Below, piece after piece: positions 1-12,645 of a DNA stretch of 64,000 nucleotides. Numbering within the stretch: position 1 is the stretch's first letter; the number at the start of each line of letters is the position of its first letter. The notes beneath the pieces were generated by a model. The model searched no databases. It was not told the origin of the DNA and worked only from the letters and a program-made list of their open reading frames with translations. The translations under genes were made by a program, and so were the position numbers. This stretch comes from Tetraselmis striata. Its lineage: Eukaryota; Chlorophyta; Chlorodendrophyceae; Chlorodendrales; Chlorodendraceae. The stretch spans positions 186,001-250,000 of the forward strand of contig VCJN01001322.1 of NCBI GenBank assembly GCA_006384855.1, in the 5' to 3' direction.

Positions 1-232
1 ACGGTGCACGGCGTGCTAGGCCGCGCTGGATACACCTGACCACTTGGGGTATGGGTATGCGCAAGTGATACACAGGTTTGACCTTCAAGTTGATGGTGCA
101 GGTACGGAATGCTCCCCCCCCTCTGAACCCTTCCCCCACCTCCCCCCCCCCCCCCCCCCCCCCCCCACTGCCACTGCCACAGCCACAGCCACCGCAAGCA
201 GCGCGGCTGTTGGCTCTTTTGGATGCGACAGC

Positions 233-518
233 TGTGTTTTGGTAGGTTGGGGGGGGAGGGCGCGGGCGCGGCGGAGGAGTCAGAGCCCCTCATCGTCGTC
301 GTCCATGGCCTCGCCCCCGATCTCTTCCTCCTCTTCCTCGAGGTCGGGGTAATCCTTCCCGAAGCTTTAGAGTTTTTAACAGGGTAAACTGGGGAGGATT
401 ACCCCGACCTCGAAGAAGAGGAGGAAGAGATTGGGGGCGAGGCCATGAACGACGATGAGGGGCTCTAACTCCTCCGCCGTCCCCGCGCCCTCCCCCCCCA
501 ACCTACCTACCTACCAAA
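233..518. repeat. Long inverted repeat with ~127-bp arms
   Basis: Arms at about 233-359 and 391-518 are near-perfect reverse complements around a loop of about 31 bases that holds a HindIII site. The minus strand of the left arm and the plus strand of the right arm each read the same acidic peptide (DYPDLEEEEEE, then IGGEAM, then D/E residues and GL) followed by a stop. It looks like a duplicated and inverted 3' coding end. The adenylyl cyclase stop lies beside it, and a GTATGT donor-like site near 526 could splice that gene into the left-arm peptide. That link is inference. Confidence 0.75.
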
Positions 519-3500
519 ACATACCCTCATACACCCTCATAAATGATATATCTGCAGTATTATGAATCATTTGATGCTGTGCAAAGTCACTCCCGGCACT
601 CACCCGGCAGGACATCATGTCCTGGTAGTCGCCCAGTTCCTTGCTGATGCCAGCCAAGCGGTCCAGCGCCTCGGCAAGCGCCTGCAGATCTCCCATGTTC
701 ATCTTGGCATAGCGGACTTCTTCGCTCCCGTGGCTGGCGCGCGCCATCAGCAGCAGCTGCTCCACATATGCCCGCAGGAAGGGGCGGCTATGCCACGCTC
801 CATCCATGCTCGCTAGCTGCCGCTTGATGACACAAGCTGCGGTGCGGTGCAGCGCGCGCCGGTACTTGTGGGGCAGGATGCTGTACACCAGCTCCTGCAG
901 CGATCTGTTGCAGAACTGCGAGAGCGCAGGAACCCGGGATTGAGCCAATGGGCATCACATGCAGCCTGCAGGTAAACAACGCGGTGCAAAGGGGGGGGGG
1001 GCGCATGGCCCTCATGACATGCAACGCTTGAGCAAGCATGGGCAGTGCATGTCGGAGGTAGCAACACGCAGTGCGCTGCCCCCCCCCCCCCCCCCCCCCC
1101 TCCCGGCCTCACCTGCCACGCAGGGCCAGCATCCCCTCCAATCATGTGCACGCACTCCAGCGCCCCTGCGTGCTTTATCAGGTTTCCGTCCCGTAGCGTC
1201 TGCAGCGTCTGCTCCAGCTCCTCTAGGCCGCTCATTAACCCCTCGGGCAGCATTTCCAGCAGCGCGCCCACGTGGAAGTGGTCGCCCCACACGGAGGCGC
1301 AGCGCAGCAGCACGGCAGGCGCCAGTGGCAGCTGGTCAACCTGTGCCTGGACTATCCTATGCATGCCGGGTGGCACCAGGTGGGCCAGGTCCGCCCGTGC
1401 AGCTTTGGCGGTTAGCTCGCCGCCCTCCACCAGACCAGACGCGCACAGCCAGTCGCACAGCTCCAGCGCGTGTAAAGGCAAGCCGTTTGAGCGGGCTGCG
1501 CAGCGGCACAGCAGCAGCGGTAACACACCAGAGGATGAGCATCCGCCCACCGCTACGACCCATTTGAATTCGCTCGAAAGGCGTTAATCAGCGCCTCCCG
1601 CCAAGCGCACCAATCAACCATAGACGCGAGCCGCATGGACGGCATGCGGTCTATCCGGAAAGTGCTGAGAGTGCTCGTTTTCATGCGCCAAGGGGGGGGG
1701 GGGGGGGCAGAAATGCGCACCGATGACAAGGTCAATGACGGGGAGCGCCAGGTTGCCGCCCAAGGAGACTCGAGCAAGCTCGGCCACCTCCTCATCCGCC
1801 AGCGGCTGCAGCTGCAGAAGCGCTATGCCAGCCCGGCAGTCCGATTGTAGCGGCTCCTGCCGCAGGTCCATCCCCAGCCCCAGGACCTGCGACATGTGCA
1901 GCAGCGGGCTCCGACGTGCGGTGCACACGATGGCACTTGTGTGGCGCCATGCTGGCTGGTTGGCCGCTTCACCCTCCTGCTGCAGCCTCCACCCGATGTC
2001 GATGAGCACCCGCAGCGACTTCTGATCCAGATGGTCTATGTCTTCCAGCACAAGCACCACTGGCCTGCTTGTCAAGATGTCCCACAGAATATCTGAGTAC
2101 AGCTGCGCCAGCTGCGCGGTTTTGTCCTTCTGTCCTTCGTGTAGACCGCGGATGGCAGCGGTCCGGCAGCAGAGGATGTCCGGCAGGCTCCCGGCCAGGC
2201 CCAAGTCCCCCTGTACATTGGCGGCAACAACGGTCACCTTGCTGGCGGATGGTATAGGCGAGGGCGGCGTGGCAATACGGTTTCAAAGATTGTTGGTATC
2301 AGATGCACCGCGCACATCCCTGCTCAGCAACGCCTGAGAGTGCCCACTCCAGGAGAGAGAAGGCACAGCGCTGCAGCGAGTACGTCTGCAGTCATTCCGC
2401 CATGCCCTTCAAGGCACACCCCAAGCAGGGGCTCACCTGCAGAATGGCCATGCTGGCAGCCCCCGGTTCTCCGTGCAGCTCCAGCCACCAGCGCAAGATG
2501 CGCTCGCAGACCACAAAGTCCGAGTGGTTGCCAGAGTCTATTTGCATCAGCATCCACTCATGCTCCGCCTGCGCCTCGCCTGCAAACAGCTGACGGACCA
2601 AGCGCGACTTGCCAATGCCGATGGCCCCTTCTACCACCACAAGGACACCACCCACTGCGCTGCCACAACACCTGCCGGACGTAGCGTGCCGCAGCAGCGT
2701 CATCTCCGCCTCTCGGCCCACAAAGGCCTCGTCAGGCGCCACCATGTCGTAGCTCTCCGCCTCTGGGACAACCTCAGGTCGGAAAACCTCGGCCTCCCCT
2801 GCCTTGCCCTTGAGCTTGATGCTACCCGCAGGCTGCAGTATGAACCGGTGGGTCGCCAGCATGCTTGACCTGGATCTTCGCTCCATGTAGCGCTTTACAG
2901 TCTCACCGCACAGGAGTGTGTCGCCCTGCTTGGCGGCAGCTACCGCTAGCCTGGCTGCAGTGTTGACCATGTCTGCGTGCACCACCACCGCAGTGTCAAC
3001 AATGTCAAGGCCCACAGGCATCAAGCGGCAAGAGGGAGGCACCTGTTTCCCTGCATTTTCTAAAAATCTGCGGCATTGTCTGCCAACAGCGCGAGTAACA
3101 GCTTGGTGATGTTGCACAGTTTGTGCCATGGCATGGGGATTTACAAGCAAGCAGGGGTACAGTGCACTAGACGCAACGGGCGGTGTCGCGTTGCCTATTG
3201 TTGCAGGGTGTATCAACTCTTGCGGCCTGCTGGTTTATGAAGTGCCGGTAGCTCATAATGTGGAATGTGTCTGACGGAACCAAGCAAATGACTGAGTTGT
3301 TAGTAGCATGGTTCGCTGGTGCTTCTACCTGGTGTGGTAGTTGAATAACAGATTAACACGGGAAGGCAAAGTGCAGCAGCTCAGAGGGTGCGGGGGAGGG
3401 GGGGGGGGGGGGGGCTCACCCCCCATGACCGCGTACTCGCAGCGCAGATTCGGGTCTCCCACCAGACCACAGAAGCACATGCCGCTGGTAATGCCAGCGG

Positions 3501-5471
3501 TACCGCGGATCCCTGCGGCGCCCATGAGATCCAGCACCTTGCGTCCGGCGAGGATTGCAGGCCCGCACTGGCGCTCGGAGCGGTAGCCCGGCAGCCCAAA
3601 TACAAAGATCATTGCCAGCCCCTTGTCGTCCACTGTAATCTATCAGAGGCAGCGCAAACATAGTCAATCCCTTAGGGTGAGCTGAGCAGGCCTGGTTTGC
3701 TAGCTAGCTGTGCACAACCTGGCTCACAACCCACCTGCCGCGTAGCACCCCCCATCTGCGCCTCAACCACGTCAATGCTCTTCCCCAGCATCTCCTGGAG
3801 GTCAAACAGCCAGGCGCTGTCCGTGTACTTGCTCGTGTGCTCCTGCGGGGGCGTCCAGAGAACAGCTCACCAGGCACCGAGTTGACACGCTTCATCCATA
3901 CACGGCGGGGAGGTGGCGGTGGCTGCGGATTTAGCAATTGTGAAAATGGAGCGACTCCCAGGAAGCGAGGGGCAGAGGCGCACCTGCATGTCCGCTATGA
4001 TGAACAGAACGGTCACGCTGCGGTGCTCCATCAGCGTGCTTAGCGTGTGTTGCCCTGACAGGCATTTTTTGCGCACAAACTCGGGCAGAAAAGGCAGCAG
4101 GTCGCCAAGCCCCATGCTGTCAGGGAGGCAATGTGTGGGCATGCCGGTAGTACTGTTGTCTGGGGAGGGTGGACCACCCTGCAGCATTTCATCCAGATCG
4201 CTCAAGGCCAGAGAGCGACCGGATGACAAGATGCACTCAGCTGTCTCCATGTCGTCCATGAAGGACACCACCTCATCGATGAGGCGCTCTTGTCTCATCT
4301 TTGCGGACACAAACTCGTCTTTGCTCTTGTCACCTATTGCTTCGGTGTATGCAGGGCGTCGAGGCTTCGGCTCTGCGGTCTGTTCCACGAGACCTAGAGG
4401 GCTTTCAACCGATCTGCTTCTCTGCAGCATGCGGCTCCGGGAGGCTGCCCTGGACATCACCAAGTGTCCTGTTGGGAGCGTTTGCTGGGTCCAATCTGGT
4501 GAGTCTGGCGGCGTCCAGTGGTGCACGGCGCTTGGGGCCAGCATAATCTCTGACTTTTTTGACAGCGACAGCGCGATGGCGATCTCGTGCAGAGGCGTGC
4601 CGAGCACAAAGGCCTCGGAGCGATTCGTGGCCACGCCGCCTGAGCAACGCACCAAGCAGCACGCAGGTAGATAAGCGTCCCTCGGAGAGCAAACCAGCAA
4701 CTTGCAGTATGAACACCCCATCAGGCTGTCAGATACCAGTCAGATACTTCGGGAACTGGGATGCTAATGGCACCATAGCACTATGTAGTCAGGCAGGATA
4801 CTGCATGGCTGGCGGGGCTGATGGCCGTGCTGGGAGCTGGAGCAGAGACGTACCGCATGTCACAGAAGTTAGCTCTCCTGCGTGCCGAGGGGAAGGGGCA
4901 GGAGGGAGGGGGCACGTGGGGCTGAATTTCAGCAATCCATGTGCTCTGTGCGTCGTATGCCTGGACTAAATTACTGCGCAAGTCGACACTGAGCAGCTGG
5001 TCACAAAGGTCCCAGACATGGTGGATTTCGAGCGCACGCTTGCGGCATCCGCGATCTAAATTTGCGCCGCTTCCACGATCCTCAACTAGCCAGCCTCAGC
5101 TCGCGACCGCCGGCCTCACCTGCTGCCAGCGCGGAGTGCAGACTCAGCGGCGGGTCCTCCGGCTCGTGGCGGAAGCCGTCCAGTCGGACGTGCACCGCCT
5201 TCGCGCACGACAGCGCACGGTGCACGGCCTCCGATATCCCGACGTTGCCTGTATCCTGAAACACCACCAGCACAGCATCCCCAGCGAAGCAGTCCACGTC
5301 GCCATCGTGCGCAGCAATGAGCTCGATCATAACAGCGAAAAATGAGGACATCGCTAAGCTGAAGCGCTCAACGCCCTCGCTGCCGAGCCGCTGATTGGCG
5401 TCCTCGCTCAGCGCGGTGAACCCAGAAACGTCCAGTATTAGCACTGCTGTACGAGGCATCACGCGCGGCAT
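511..5471 (-). CDS. Soluble-type (ADCY10-like) class III adenylyl cyclase with NTPase module
   Basis: This multi-exon gene should make cAMP from ATP. The first cyclase domain starts at 5471 with LILDVSGFTALSE (metal-binding Asp) and then FAGDAVLVVF; its end, FVLGTPLHEIA, is near 4600. A linker (about 4440-3960) leads to the second cyclase domain, with VTVLF near 4010, GMCFCGLVGDPNLRCEYAV near 3450 and VNTAARL near 2960. Then come FVGREAE, the Walker A motif GAIGIGKS near 2620, the Walker B motif VVLVLEDIDHLDQ near 2050, and a helical region to the stop at 511. This order (C1, C2, NTPase, helical tail) is that of bicarbonate-responsive soluble cyclases. Introns hold poly-C/poly-G runs (1081, 1690, 3400). 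The true start may lie further upstream (to about 5840), and a last acidic exon may lie at 350-280. Regulation by bicarbonate or calcium is not visible. Confidence 0.85.
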
Positions 5472-6268
5472 CGGTGAGGCAAGCTGTCGGCTGTCGGCTG
5501 CTCGGCCGCTGCGGTGTTCGTCTTCTGCAGTGCCCTGTCGGCCGGCGCAAGAAGCCAGTCGCGAAGGCTGTGCACACCCGCACTGGAACGAACGGGACTA
5601 CCACTGCAGCGAGAGCTACCGCCTTCTCCCTCCACTGCGCACCTTCCTCTTCGTCTCCTGACACGGCGCCAGTGACAGGCCTGGAGAATTGCGGGTACTT
5701 GGCTGTCGCTCGACAGTACAGCTCCTGTTCGCTCATCATCGCAACTTCGCAGGCTTCCAGAGCCCCAAAGCCAGAGTTTTCGTTGACACCTGCTGCGATG
5801 TTAAAAGCCAGCAGAAGCCGGCCGGCAATTGATCCTGGATGAGAGAAGCCCCTACAACACGACGGTAAATACTCTGGCTGCTCCAGTGCTAACCTGGCAA
5901 AGACACTAGCCCTCGACTGCTGGTAGTGTGCGTGGTGCGTTGTGGCCGACGACAAGTGATAATCGGCATGCAAGCGCGAACGATTGACGACGCGGCGGCG
6001 GTGCGAATACCGCGTACAGGTACAGGTACCTTGTACGGGTATCTCCATGCCAATAGGGCTGTACCTGTAGCGATTTACCGTAAACTACGCTGTAGTTATA
6101 TTCTGATGCCGGCTATAGCGACTACCTGTACAGGTATTTAAAAATACTAGCGACCATGCAGGGCGCTGCTGCTGACCAAGTTCATATCGGCTGAAAAAGA
6201 AGATCTCGAGGAGGAAGATTATGCCGCGAGCACGGACCATTTTACTGCGGTACAGGTAAGGTACATTC
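5472..6268. other. Upstream region of the cyclase gene, no clear gene
   Basis: The minus strand stays partly open to about 5840 (a stretch with GALEACEVAMMSEQELY) and may hold a further 5' exon of the cyclase. From about 5990 the DNA is rich in short GTAC-containing words (GGTACAGGTACC-like), which recur at 9960-10300. No promoter element can be named with confidence. Confidence 0.4.
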
Positions 6269-6279
6269 TTTGCTACAGG

Positions 6280-6363
6280 ATTTTACATGTGCTAGATGCA
6301 AAATTCCAGAAATCCATACTGAAATCCAGAAGAAAATCCAGCTACAGGCCACCAGAGGCGGGG
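6280..6363 (-). mobile_element. SINE-like element, short 5'-truncated copy
   Basis: This 84-bp copy is flanked by an 11-bp direct repeat TTTGCTACAGG (6269-6279 and 6364-6374), a target-site duplication. Read on the minus strand its 3' end is CTAGCACATGTAAAAT, the end also seen near 10303, 11246 and 33020 and, in closely similar form, on the LINE ending at 36279. The variable 5' cut and constant 3' end fit target-primed reverse transcription. Confidence 0.75.
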
Positions 6364-6556
6364 TTTGCTACAGGTACCCGTACAAGGATCTAACATTGAG
6401 CGGTCTAATATTAAGCCCTGATACCGCCCAGCAGCACCAAAGTGTAAATAAATATTAAGCGGTCGTTCGCGAGACCATAATGACAGGTTAAGGATCGCTA
6501 CAGGGTACATGCTGGTAATCCATAATGATGGGTTTGATAATCCTTAAACCTTAGTG

Positions 6557-7158
6557 AGGCAGGTCCGATTTAATTCTATGTTTTAGAACCCCCGCCCCTC
6601 CCCCCGCCCCCCCCCCCCCCCCCCCCCTCTGTTTCCACCCCCCTCTATTTTATTTATGTTGATATCACAGCACTCAGTATAACATGCCCAAAGTTGCATG
6701 ATAACTACCACTGGCATGCCGCTTTTTTATGGTTTCAATGCGGGGTTGTGTGCAGAAGGGTGTTCCCTGTCATATGCAATCATACCATGGAGAGGGGGTG
6801 GGGCACTTTTTGGAACCATCACCATATTAAAGTCGCAGCATCATGACAAACCAACCATACGGTGGCCCTATCCACCCCGGCCTCCATGTAGTGCTATGAT
6901 GCTGCTAAGCTATTGTATGCATGTCCTGGATATTGAAGACTACTTTCCGTGCGTTCCCTAGACGCTATCCACTTAATTAACACAGTATATTCACAGCGGC
7001 GGTGCGGGGCTGAGCCCCCAGCCGCTCATGCACCGCTCCCAGCCGCCAAGTACTGCTTAAGTACGTGAACATAAAGTTGAGACCACTTGCAAAGTGAACC
7101 CCCCTCTGTTTCTCCGGAAAGTAGAGTAATCGAAAATAACATTAAATCGGACCTGCCT
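6557..7158. mobile_element. Short terminal-inverted-repeat DNA element (MITE-like)
   Basis: The 602-bp element is bounded by a perfect 18-bp inverted repeat AGGCAGGTCCGATTTAAT (6557-6574 and 7141-7158). A poly-C tract follows the left end. Its left 400 bp and right 120 bp match the longer relative at 33384-34909, but the middle with coding-like DNA is missing, so it looks like an internal deletion derivative. No clear target duplication was found. The transposase superfamily is not known. Confidence 0.7.
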
Positions 7159-7800
7159 AATAAGATTGAAATCAACATGGCACATGCAGACAACGTTCGT
7201 TCTTGGCGGGGTCGCGGCGGCGGCGCGCATGGCACGTGATGGTGCTCCTGTGCCTGGGAGTGCGTCGCGTCGCTCGTCGGCATGTGTTGCTGTGACCTGG
7301 GTCATCAGCTGCAAGCGTACTCGCCGCGGCTGATGGCCTACCCCGGGGCGGTGGCCCCCATTGGTTTCATGTTTCCCTTACGGTCTTTCTGGTCGTTCCT
7401 TGGTTTCAGTGCTTCCCTTCACCCTTTATTTGGTTCGTGGCAGCTTGGCGACTTCGTGGTTCCCTTGGCTCTTCCTTGGTTCTTGGCTCCCTCGCCTCCT
7501 GCTCGACCTTGGTTTTATGTCTCTCTTTTGTTGGCAACCTTTCATAGTTGCTGTTAGTTTTGTTTGTAGTGCGCATATGTCAAGTATTGATGTAAAAAGA
7601 AAAAATGATGTATTCCTTAGTATCGTCACTATATACTACCATCGCAAGGTACGGGGCACAGATAGAGTACGCGCGGCGCATACTGTTTTTTTTTCGCTCC
7701 GGGATAACATGGTCGATGATGTATGCATAATATACATAAATGAACTATGCATAAATGGATACATAAATACATAAATGAATCATGTAATCCTTTATAATCC
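7159..7800. other. Repeat-derived spacer
   Basis: No gene is supported. About 60-70 bp near 7545-7605 match, inverted, a segment at 39090-39160 (shared words include TTTTTACATCA and CATATGCG). The end (7730-7800) is AT-rich with repeats of ATAAATG. Confidence 0.4.
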
Positions 7801-9950
7801 CCTACATGTAGGTACGTGTGTTCGATCGGTCCGCCCCTTTGTGGTCAGAGGACGGCGTGCAACACGGCGCACCGTTGGCCACGACTTCCTTCTGCGTCGC
7901 GATTCACCCCGAGGTGCAGCAGTGTGACAACACGAAGCGTTGGAGGTCACATCAGATGGGGCGGCGCGCTTCAACGCCGAAGATGGACATTTGGTGGGCC
8001 TGCCGGAGCACGTTTGGCCGGCCCTTCACGCCTTCCTCACGTCCATCAATGCGTGGACGCTAGCCTGAGCAAGTTCATATCTGCAAAGTCCAGCCGTCGG
8101 TACACCCACGCCTTGCATCACCACTCATGGGCCCTGCTCAAGCATTGCATGCAACACAAGGCGGGTATTGGCCCCGCAACTGCCTCCCGTCCGAGGTGGA
8201 GGCCTTTGCGGAGGCGGTGGATGCCACCGTCCTCGCGGCGGTGGAGCGGGTGCTAGGGGGATCTTTCGATCCCCCCACGTACGGCACCGACACCAATCCG
8301 GCGGTCACCGATTTCCTCGCGGGGCTTTTGCACGACCACGACTCCATGGCAGCAGAGGCGGCTACTTTGAGCGAGGATGTGGCCAGGGCGCACATCTGGC
8401 TTCACCTCCCCACTCGGTTAAACGGCGCTGACATCCGCCGCATGGATACCGTTCGCGATGCCGCCTTTATCGGCTGCATGAATGACATCCTCCCGAGGTT
8501 CCTCACTAAGAAATCTAACACCCCCACCCCCACCCCACAGCTTGGGTTCGTACTTGGCCGAGGCCGCTTTAACGCAACTTCTCCCGCCCGCCGGTCTGAC
8601 CACTTCCCCAACCATGCTCATGGGTCGGCCAGCTACGCCGCGGCGGTGCGCGAGGCGTGGGGCCGCCTTCAAGCGGCTACTGCTAGCCACCTCAGCCACG
8701 TAGATGCCCGCGTGATGAAGCGGGCAACGGAGGCCGCGTCGGGCTCGCAAAAAGAGCTGACGGCATTTCTAGACGACCATGCCAACAACTCCATGCTTCA
8801 GAATGAGGTGTGCGCTCTCCATGTCACATGTAGGGGACGGATCTTGTTTAATCACCTCGATGCGACATCGGGCATGGGGACGGTGGCCATCCCCACTGCG
8901 CGGACGGTCTTGACTCTGCATGAGCTGTGGGAGGTCGCTGCCGAGTACTTCTTTCTGCCTAGCCCGTGCATGCCCCCGGTGGTTGGGAGCCATATCATCA
9001 TGCCCTCGACACAACACAACCCCGTCATTGTTGACCTATATGGCGATGTGCTCATGAATCTCCCGGCACCTGGAGACGCCCACTGGCGTGTGCAGCACGA
9101 CGCTATCGCAGACGTCTTCCGCGATCACTGTATGTGTTCACGACCTGGGTATCGTTGTACGCCGGGAGGTGGGTGACTTGTTCTAGCAGGCAGCGCCTCT
9201 CGGCAACACCGTACCCACAGATGAATTCAAGGACCCGGTGCCGGACGCAGAGCTCTCCCTCCCGCGGCGTTCGACGTCGTGACCGGGAGCTATGATCCCC
9301 GGAGCTTGAAGTCCACGTTCTTGGAGTTAAAGACTATGCGGTACGGGGTCAAGTACACTGCGGTGGCTGCCCCGGGCCATGGACGTGTATCGGTTTGAGT
9401 GCTCCCTGCTAAGCGACATTCAATGGGGGTTGGCAGTGGCGTGGCACAACTCGGAGCCCGGACAGAAGGGCCCTCTTCGAGACATCCTAGATATGCTGGA
9501 GTACACTGGCATGGTCTTCGGCACCTTGGCAGGTGAGGTGAGCAACGGGGTGCGCCGCACCGTGCGCGGTGTCGCATGCTTGGCCGTGGATCGGGGTGCC
9601 CTCTCATCGCGGGGCACTCGGTGCACCCCCCGGGCTCACCAGGAGGCCTTACTCGCAAGCGATTTCCTCGGGGTCTTGAGCTTGGTGGCGGCTCGAGAGC
9701 GTGCTCGCTGCCTCATCAGACGGCGCAGATTCGTCCGCCATCCCGTTGCCGAAGCTTTACAGCACGTCCGGGGATCACCCTCGCACATACGTGCACGCGT
9801 GGCCCGGACTCTGAACCGTGTGCGCATCACTCATCCATGCCGCCTCGTGCGGGATGCGGGCCGCCTTTAGGCGGCTTGCTGTTCTGATCTTTTATTAGTA
9901 CTGGTTTAAGCATTAGGTGGATTTGTTGCTGCCTTTTTTATAATCCACAC
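7801..9950 (+). mobile_element. 5'-truncated LINE with restriction-like endonuclease end
   Basis: The open frame 8127-9176 (349 codons) resembles the region after the reverse transcriptase core of LINEs (LPTRLNGADIRRMDTV; then YGDVLMNLP and HWRVQHDAIADVF, like the usual HGDHAL...RHNALRD segment). Further on FDVVT and LELKTMRYG fit a PD-(D/E)xK nuclease, as in R2/NeSL-type LINEs. Coding signal continues to 9870 in shifting frames, so it is broken. The 3' tail holds a GCCGCC-TTTA-GGCGGC hairpin (about 9860-9876) and ends near 9950 in CTTTTTTATAATCCACACC. A 10-bp repeat TTTATAATCC (7791-7800, 9937-9946) may be a target duplication, but other copies carry related bases there. Confidence 0.7.
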
Positions 9951-10302
9951 CTATACTCGTTCGAGTACCGCATACGGGTACAGGTACAGGTACCTGGTAG
10001 TGCGCGGAATAGCCCTATGCTGAGCTGGAGGGTCCCCCCCAGAACTAGAACGCTGTTCTGTCCCTCCCCATGCTAAGTGGCCACTATACCGCAATTTCTC
10101 GCTCATAGCGACCACTACCGGTACACGTACCCTACTGGCACGTACCTGTAGCAGTTTCTTGGCATATATGTATCGAAATTAAGAGCATACAGTCGCTACA
10201 CGGCGAGTATCTCATTAATTCGCACGAGTCGCTAAAGGTTGTACCCGGTATGTACCCGGTACAGGTATACCCTGTATCCCTCTAGCGACTAGTCGCCATA
10301 TT
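9951..10302. other. Spacer rich in GTAC words
   Basis: No gene is seen. Degenerate GGTACAGGTACC-like words recur, as at 5990-6130, and similar words lie at 11230 and 12420, next to SINE-like insertions. They may be a preferred landing context, which is inference. Confidence 0.35.
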
Positions 10303-11233
10303 ACATGAGCCAGCTGCAAAATTCAAGAAATCCATACAGGAATCCAGAAGAAAATCCAGCTACGGGCCAACAGAGGCGGGAACCGCCATGGTAGCCACCG
10401 ACCAGGCATCGCCACCAGCCAGCCGCCGCGCTACGCAGTCGGGACGCTCTCCCCAGCACTCAATCCCGGGCCACTCCAATAGCGGCACTAGGCTGAATGT
10501 GATGTGAAGGCGCCGACAAGAAAGGAGCTTCGACGTAGAGGTCTCGCAGCAAGGAGTGGAAGTGAGGGGTCCAACCCAGAACGGGGCGCCACGAGCGTGA
10601 ACCAGACGCATGCCACCCAACGCCAAATCCGCCGCCAGCTCGGCCGCGTCCTTTTCCGCAAAACGTAGAACGCCTTCCCTAGCACATCATCCCGCCGGGC
10701 CACTCCAATAGCGGCGCTGAGCCGAATGTGATTTGGAGGCGCCGACAGGACAGGAAGGGAGAGGGTGCACAAAGAACAGCGAACGGGGACTTGACCGGAC
10801 CAGCAACGACGTAAGACGCCGGTGTCCAGCGCACGTTGTTCCGCCCAGCGCCAGATCCGCCTCCAGCTCGGTCGCGTCCCCTTCCGCCGAAATCAACGTA
10901 GAACTCCCTTCCCAGCACAACATCCCGGGCCACTCCAATAGCGGCACTAGGCCGAATGTGATGTGGAGGCGCCCACATGACAAGAAGGCAGAGGGTGCTC
11001 AAAGAACAGCGAACGGGGACTTGACCGGACCAACAACGACGTAAGACGCCGGTGTCCAGCTCACACTGCTCCTCCGCGGCAGTGGCAGCACGGGCGGGGC
11101 CAAGGCTACCACGGCGCCACCCGTGCACGATCCCCGCCCCCATCCCCAGCCGGGGGCGGAGGCGGAGGAAGGGCCCGCGATTCCGAGTGCCGAGGATGGT
11201 CGTCGGGCCCGCCCAGGCGGCGGTGGGTGGGTT
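10303..11233 (-). mobile_element. SINE-like composite element with internal tandem units, copy 1
   Basis: On the plus strand it starts with ATTACATGAGCCAGC and the CAAGAAATCC block seen in all copies, then holds tandem units of about 235 bp (starts near 10470, 10700 and 10930; each has CCACTCCAATAGCGGC and GACGTAAGACGCCGGTGTCC), and closes with a GC-rich block (11055-11230). The constant end is the 3' end when read on the minus strand. Open frames in it follow the repeat and are not credible genes. Confidence 0.65.
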
Positions 11234-11245
11234 GGTACCGGTATA

Positions 11246-12416
11246 TGATTACATGTGCTAGACGCAACATTCAAGAAATCCACACAGAAATCCAGAAGGA
11301 AATCCGGCTACGGGCCAACAGAGGCGGGAACCGCCATGGTAGCCACCGACCAGGCATCGCCACCAACCAGCCGCCGCTCCACGCAGTAGGGACGCTCTCC
11401 CCAGCACAAAATCCCGGGCCACTCCAATAGCGGCACCAGACCGAATGTAATGTGAAGGCGCCGAGTGACAGGAAAGGAGCTTCGAAGTTGAGGTCTCGCA
11501 GCAAGGAGCGGAAGTGGGGGGTCCAACCCAGAACGGGGCGCCACGGGCGTGTAACAGACGCAGGCCACCCAACGCCAGATGCGCCGCCAGCTCGGTCGCG
11601 TCCTTTCCCGCCAAACGTGGAACGCCTTCCCCAGCGCAACATCCCGGGCCACTTCAATGGCGGCGCTGAGCCGAATGTGGTGTATGTGGAGTCGCCAACA
11701 TGACAGGAAGGGAGAAAGTGCTCAACGAGTAGGGAATACAGAGCCGACCGGTCCAGCAACGACGTAAGACGCCGGTGTCCAGCGCACGTTGTTCCGCCCA
11801 GCGCCAGATGCGCCGCCAGCTCGGTCGCGTCCCCTTCCGCCGAAATCAACGTAGAACTCCCTTCCCAGCACAACATCCCGGGCCACTCCAATAGCGGCAC
11901 TAGGCCGAATGTGATGTGGAGGCGCCGACAGGACAGGAAGGGAGAGGGTGCTCAAAGAACAGCGAACAGGGACTTGACCGGACCAGCAACGACGTAAGAC
12001 GCCGGTGTCCAGCGCACGTTGTTCCGCCCATCTCCAGATCCGCCGCCAGCTCGGTCGCGTCCCCTTCCGCCGAAATCAACGTAGAACTCCCTTCCCATCA
12101 CAACATCCCGGGCCACTCCAATAGCGGCACTAGGCCGAATGTGATGTGGAGGCGCCGACAAGACAGGAAGGGAGAGGGTGCTCAAAGAACAGCGAACGGG
12201 GACTTGACCGGACCAGCAACGACGTAAGACGCCGGTGTCCAGCTCACACTGCTCCTCCGCGGCAGTGGCAGCACGGGCGGGGCCAAGGCTACCAAGGCGC
12301 CACCCGTGCACGATCCCCACCCCCATCCCCAGCCGGGGGTGGAGGCGGAGGAAGGGCCCGCGATTCCGAGGGCCGAGGACGGTCGTCGGGCCCGCCCAGG
12401 CGGCGGTGGGTGGGAA
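11246..12416 (-). mobile_element. SINE-like composite element with internal tandem units, copy 2
   Basis: It has the same layout as the copy just before it: constant end (ATTACATGTGCTAG), four tandem ~235-bp units, and the same GC-rich closing block (12236-12416). The two closing blocks are nearly identical. The short repeat GGTATAT lies at both ends (about 11238-11244 and 12418-12424) and may be a short target duplication. The two composites lie head to tail. Confidence 0.65.
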
Positions 12417-12645
12417 AAGGTATATACACCGGTAAAAGTACCGGTACATACACTGCTGGTAAAAGTAAAGTTCGGCCCGGAACATCGGCCGAAGCCGCCC
12501 CAGCACTTGACCTCTTGCGCCAACTGCAGTCATAGGTCCGGCATAGCCCTTAGACCATTGCCTGATTCGAACCCCCAAGGGCTAATGCATCAACCGCGGA
12601 AACCCAGGACACGCCGGGACGATATTGCCGAAATACATCGGCCAG

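Noticed and set aside
5990-6130. GGTACAGGTACC words as a regulatory site or riboswitch
   Set aside because: They recur in several repeat-rich spacers with no set structure or link to a gene.
7791-9946. TTTATAATCC as a sure target duplication of the first LINE
   Set aside because: Two other tails (35838, 45470) carry TTTTTGTAAT-CACACC at the same place, so the right copy may be part of the LINE end.
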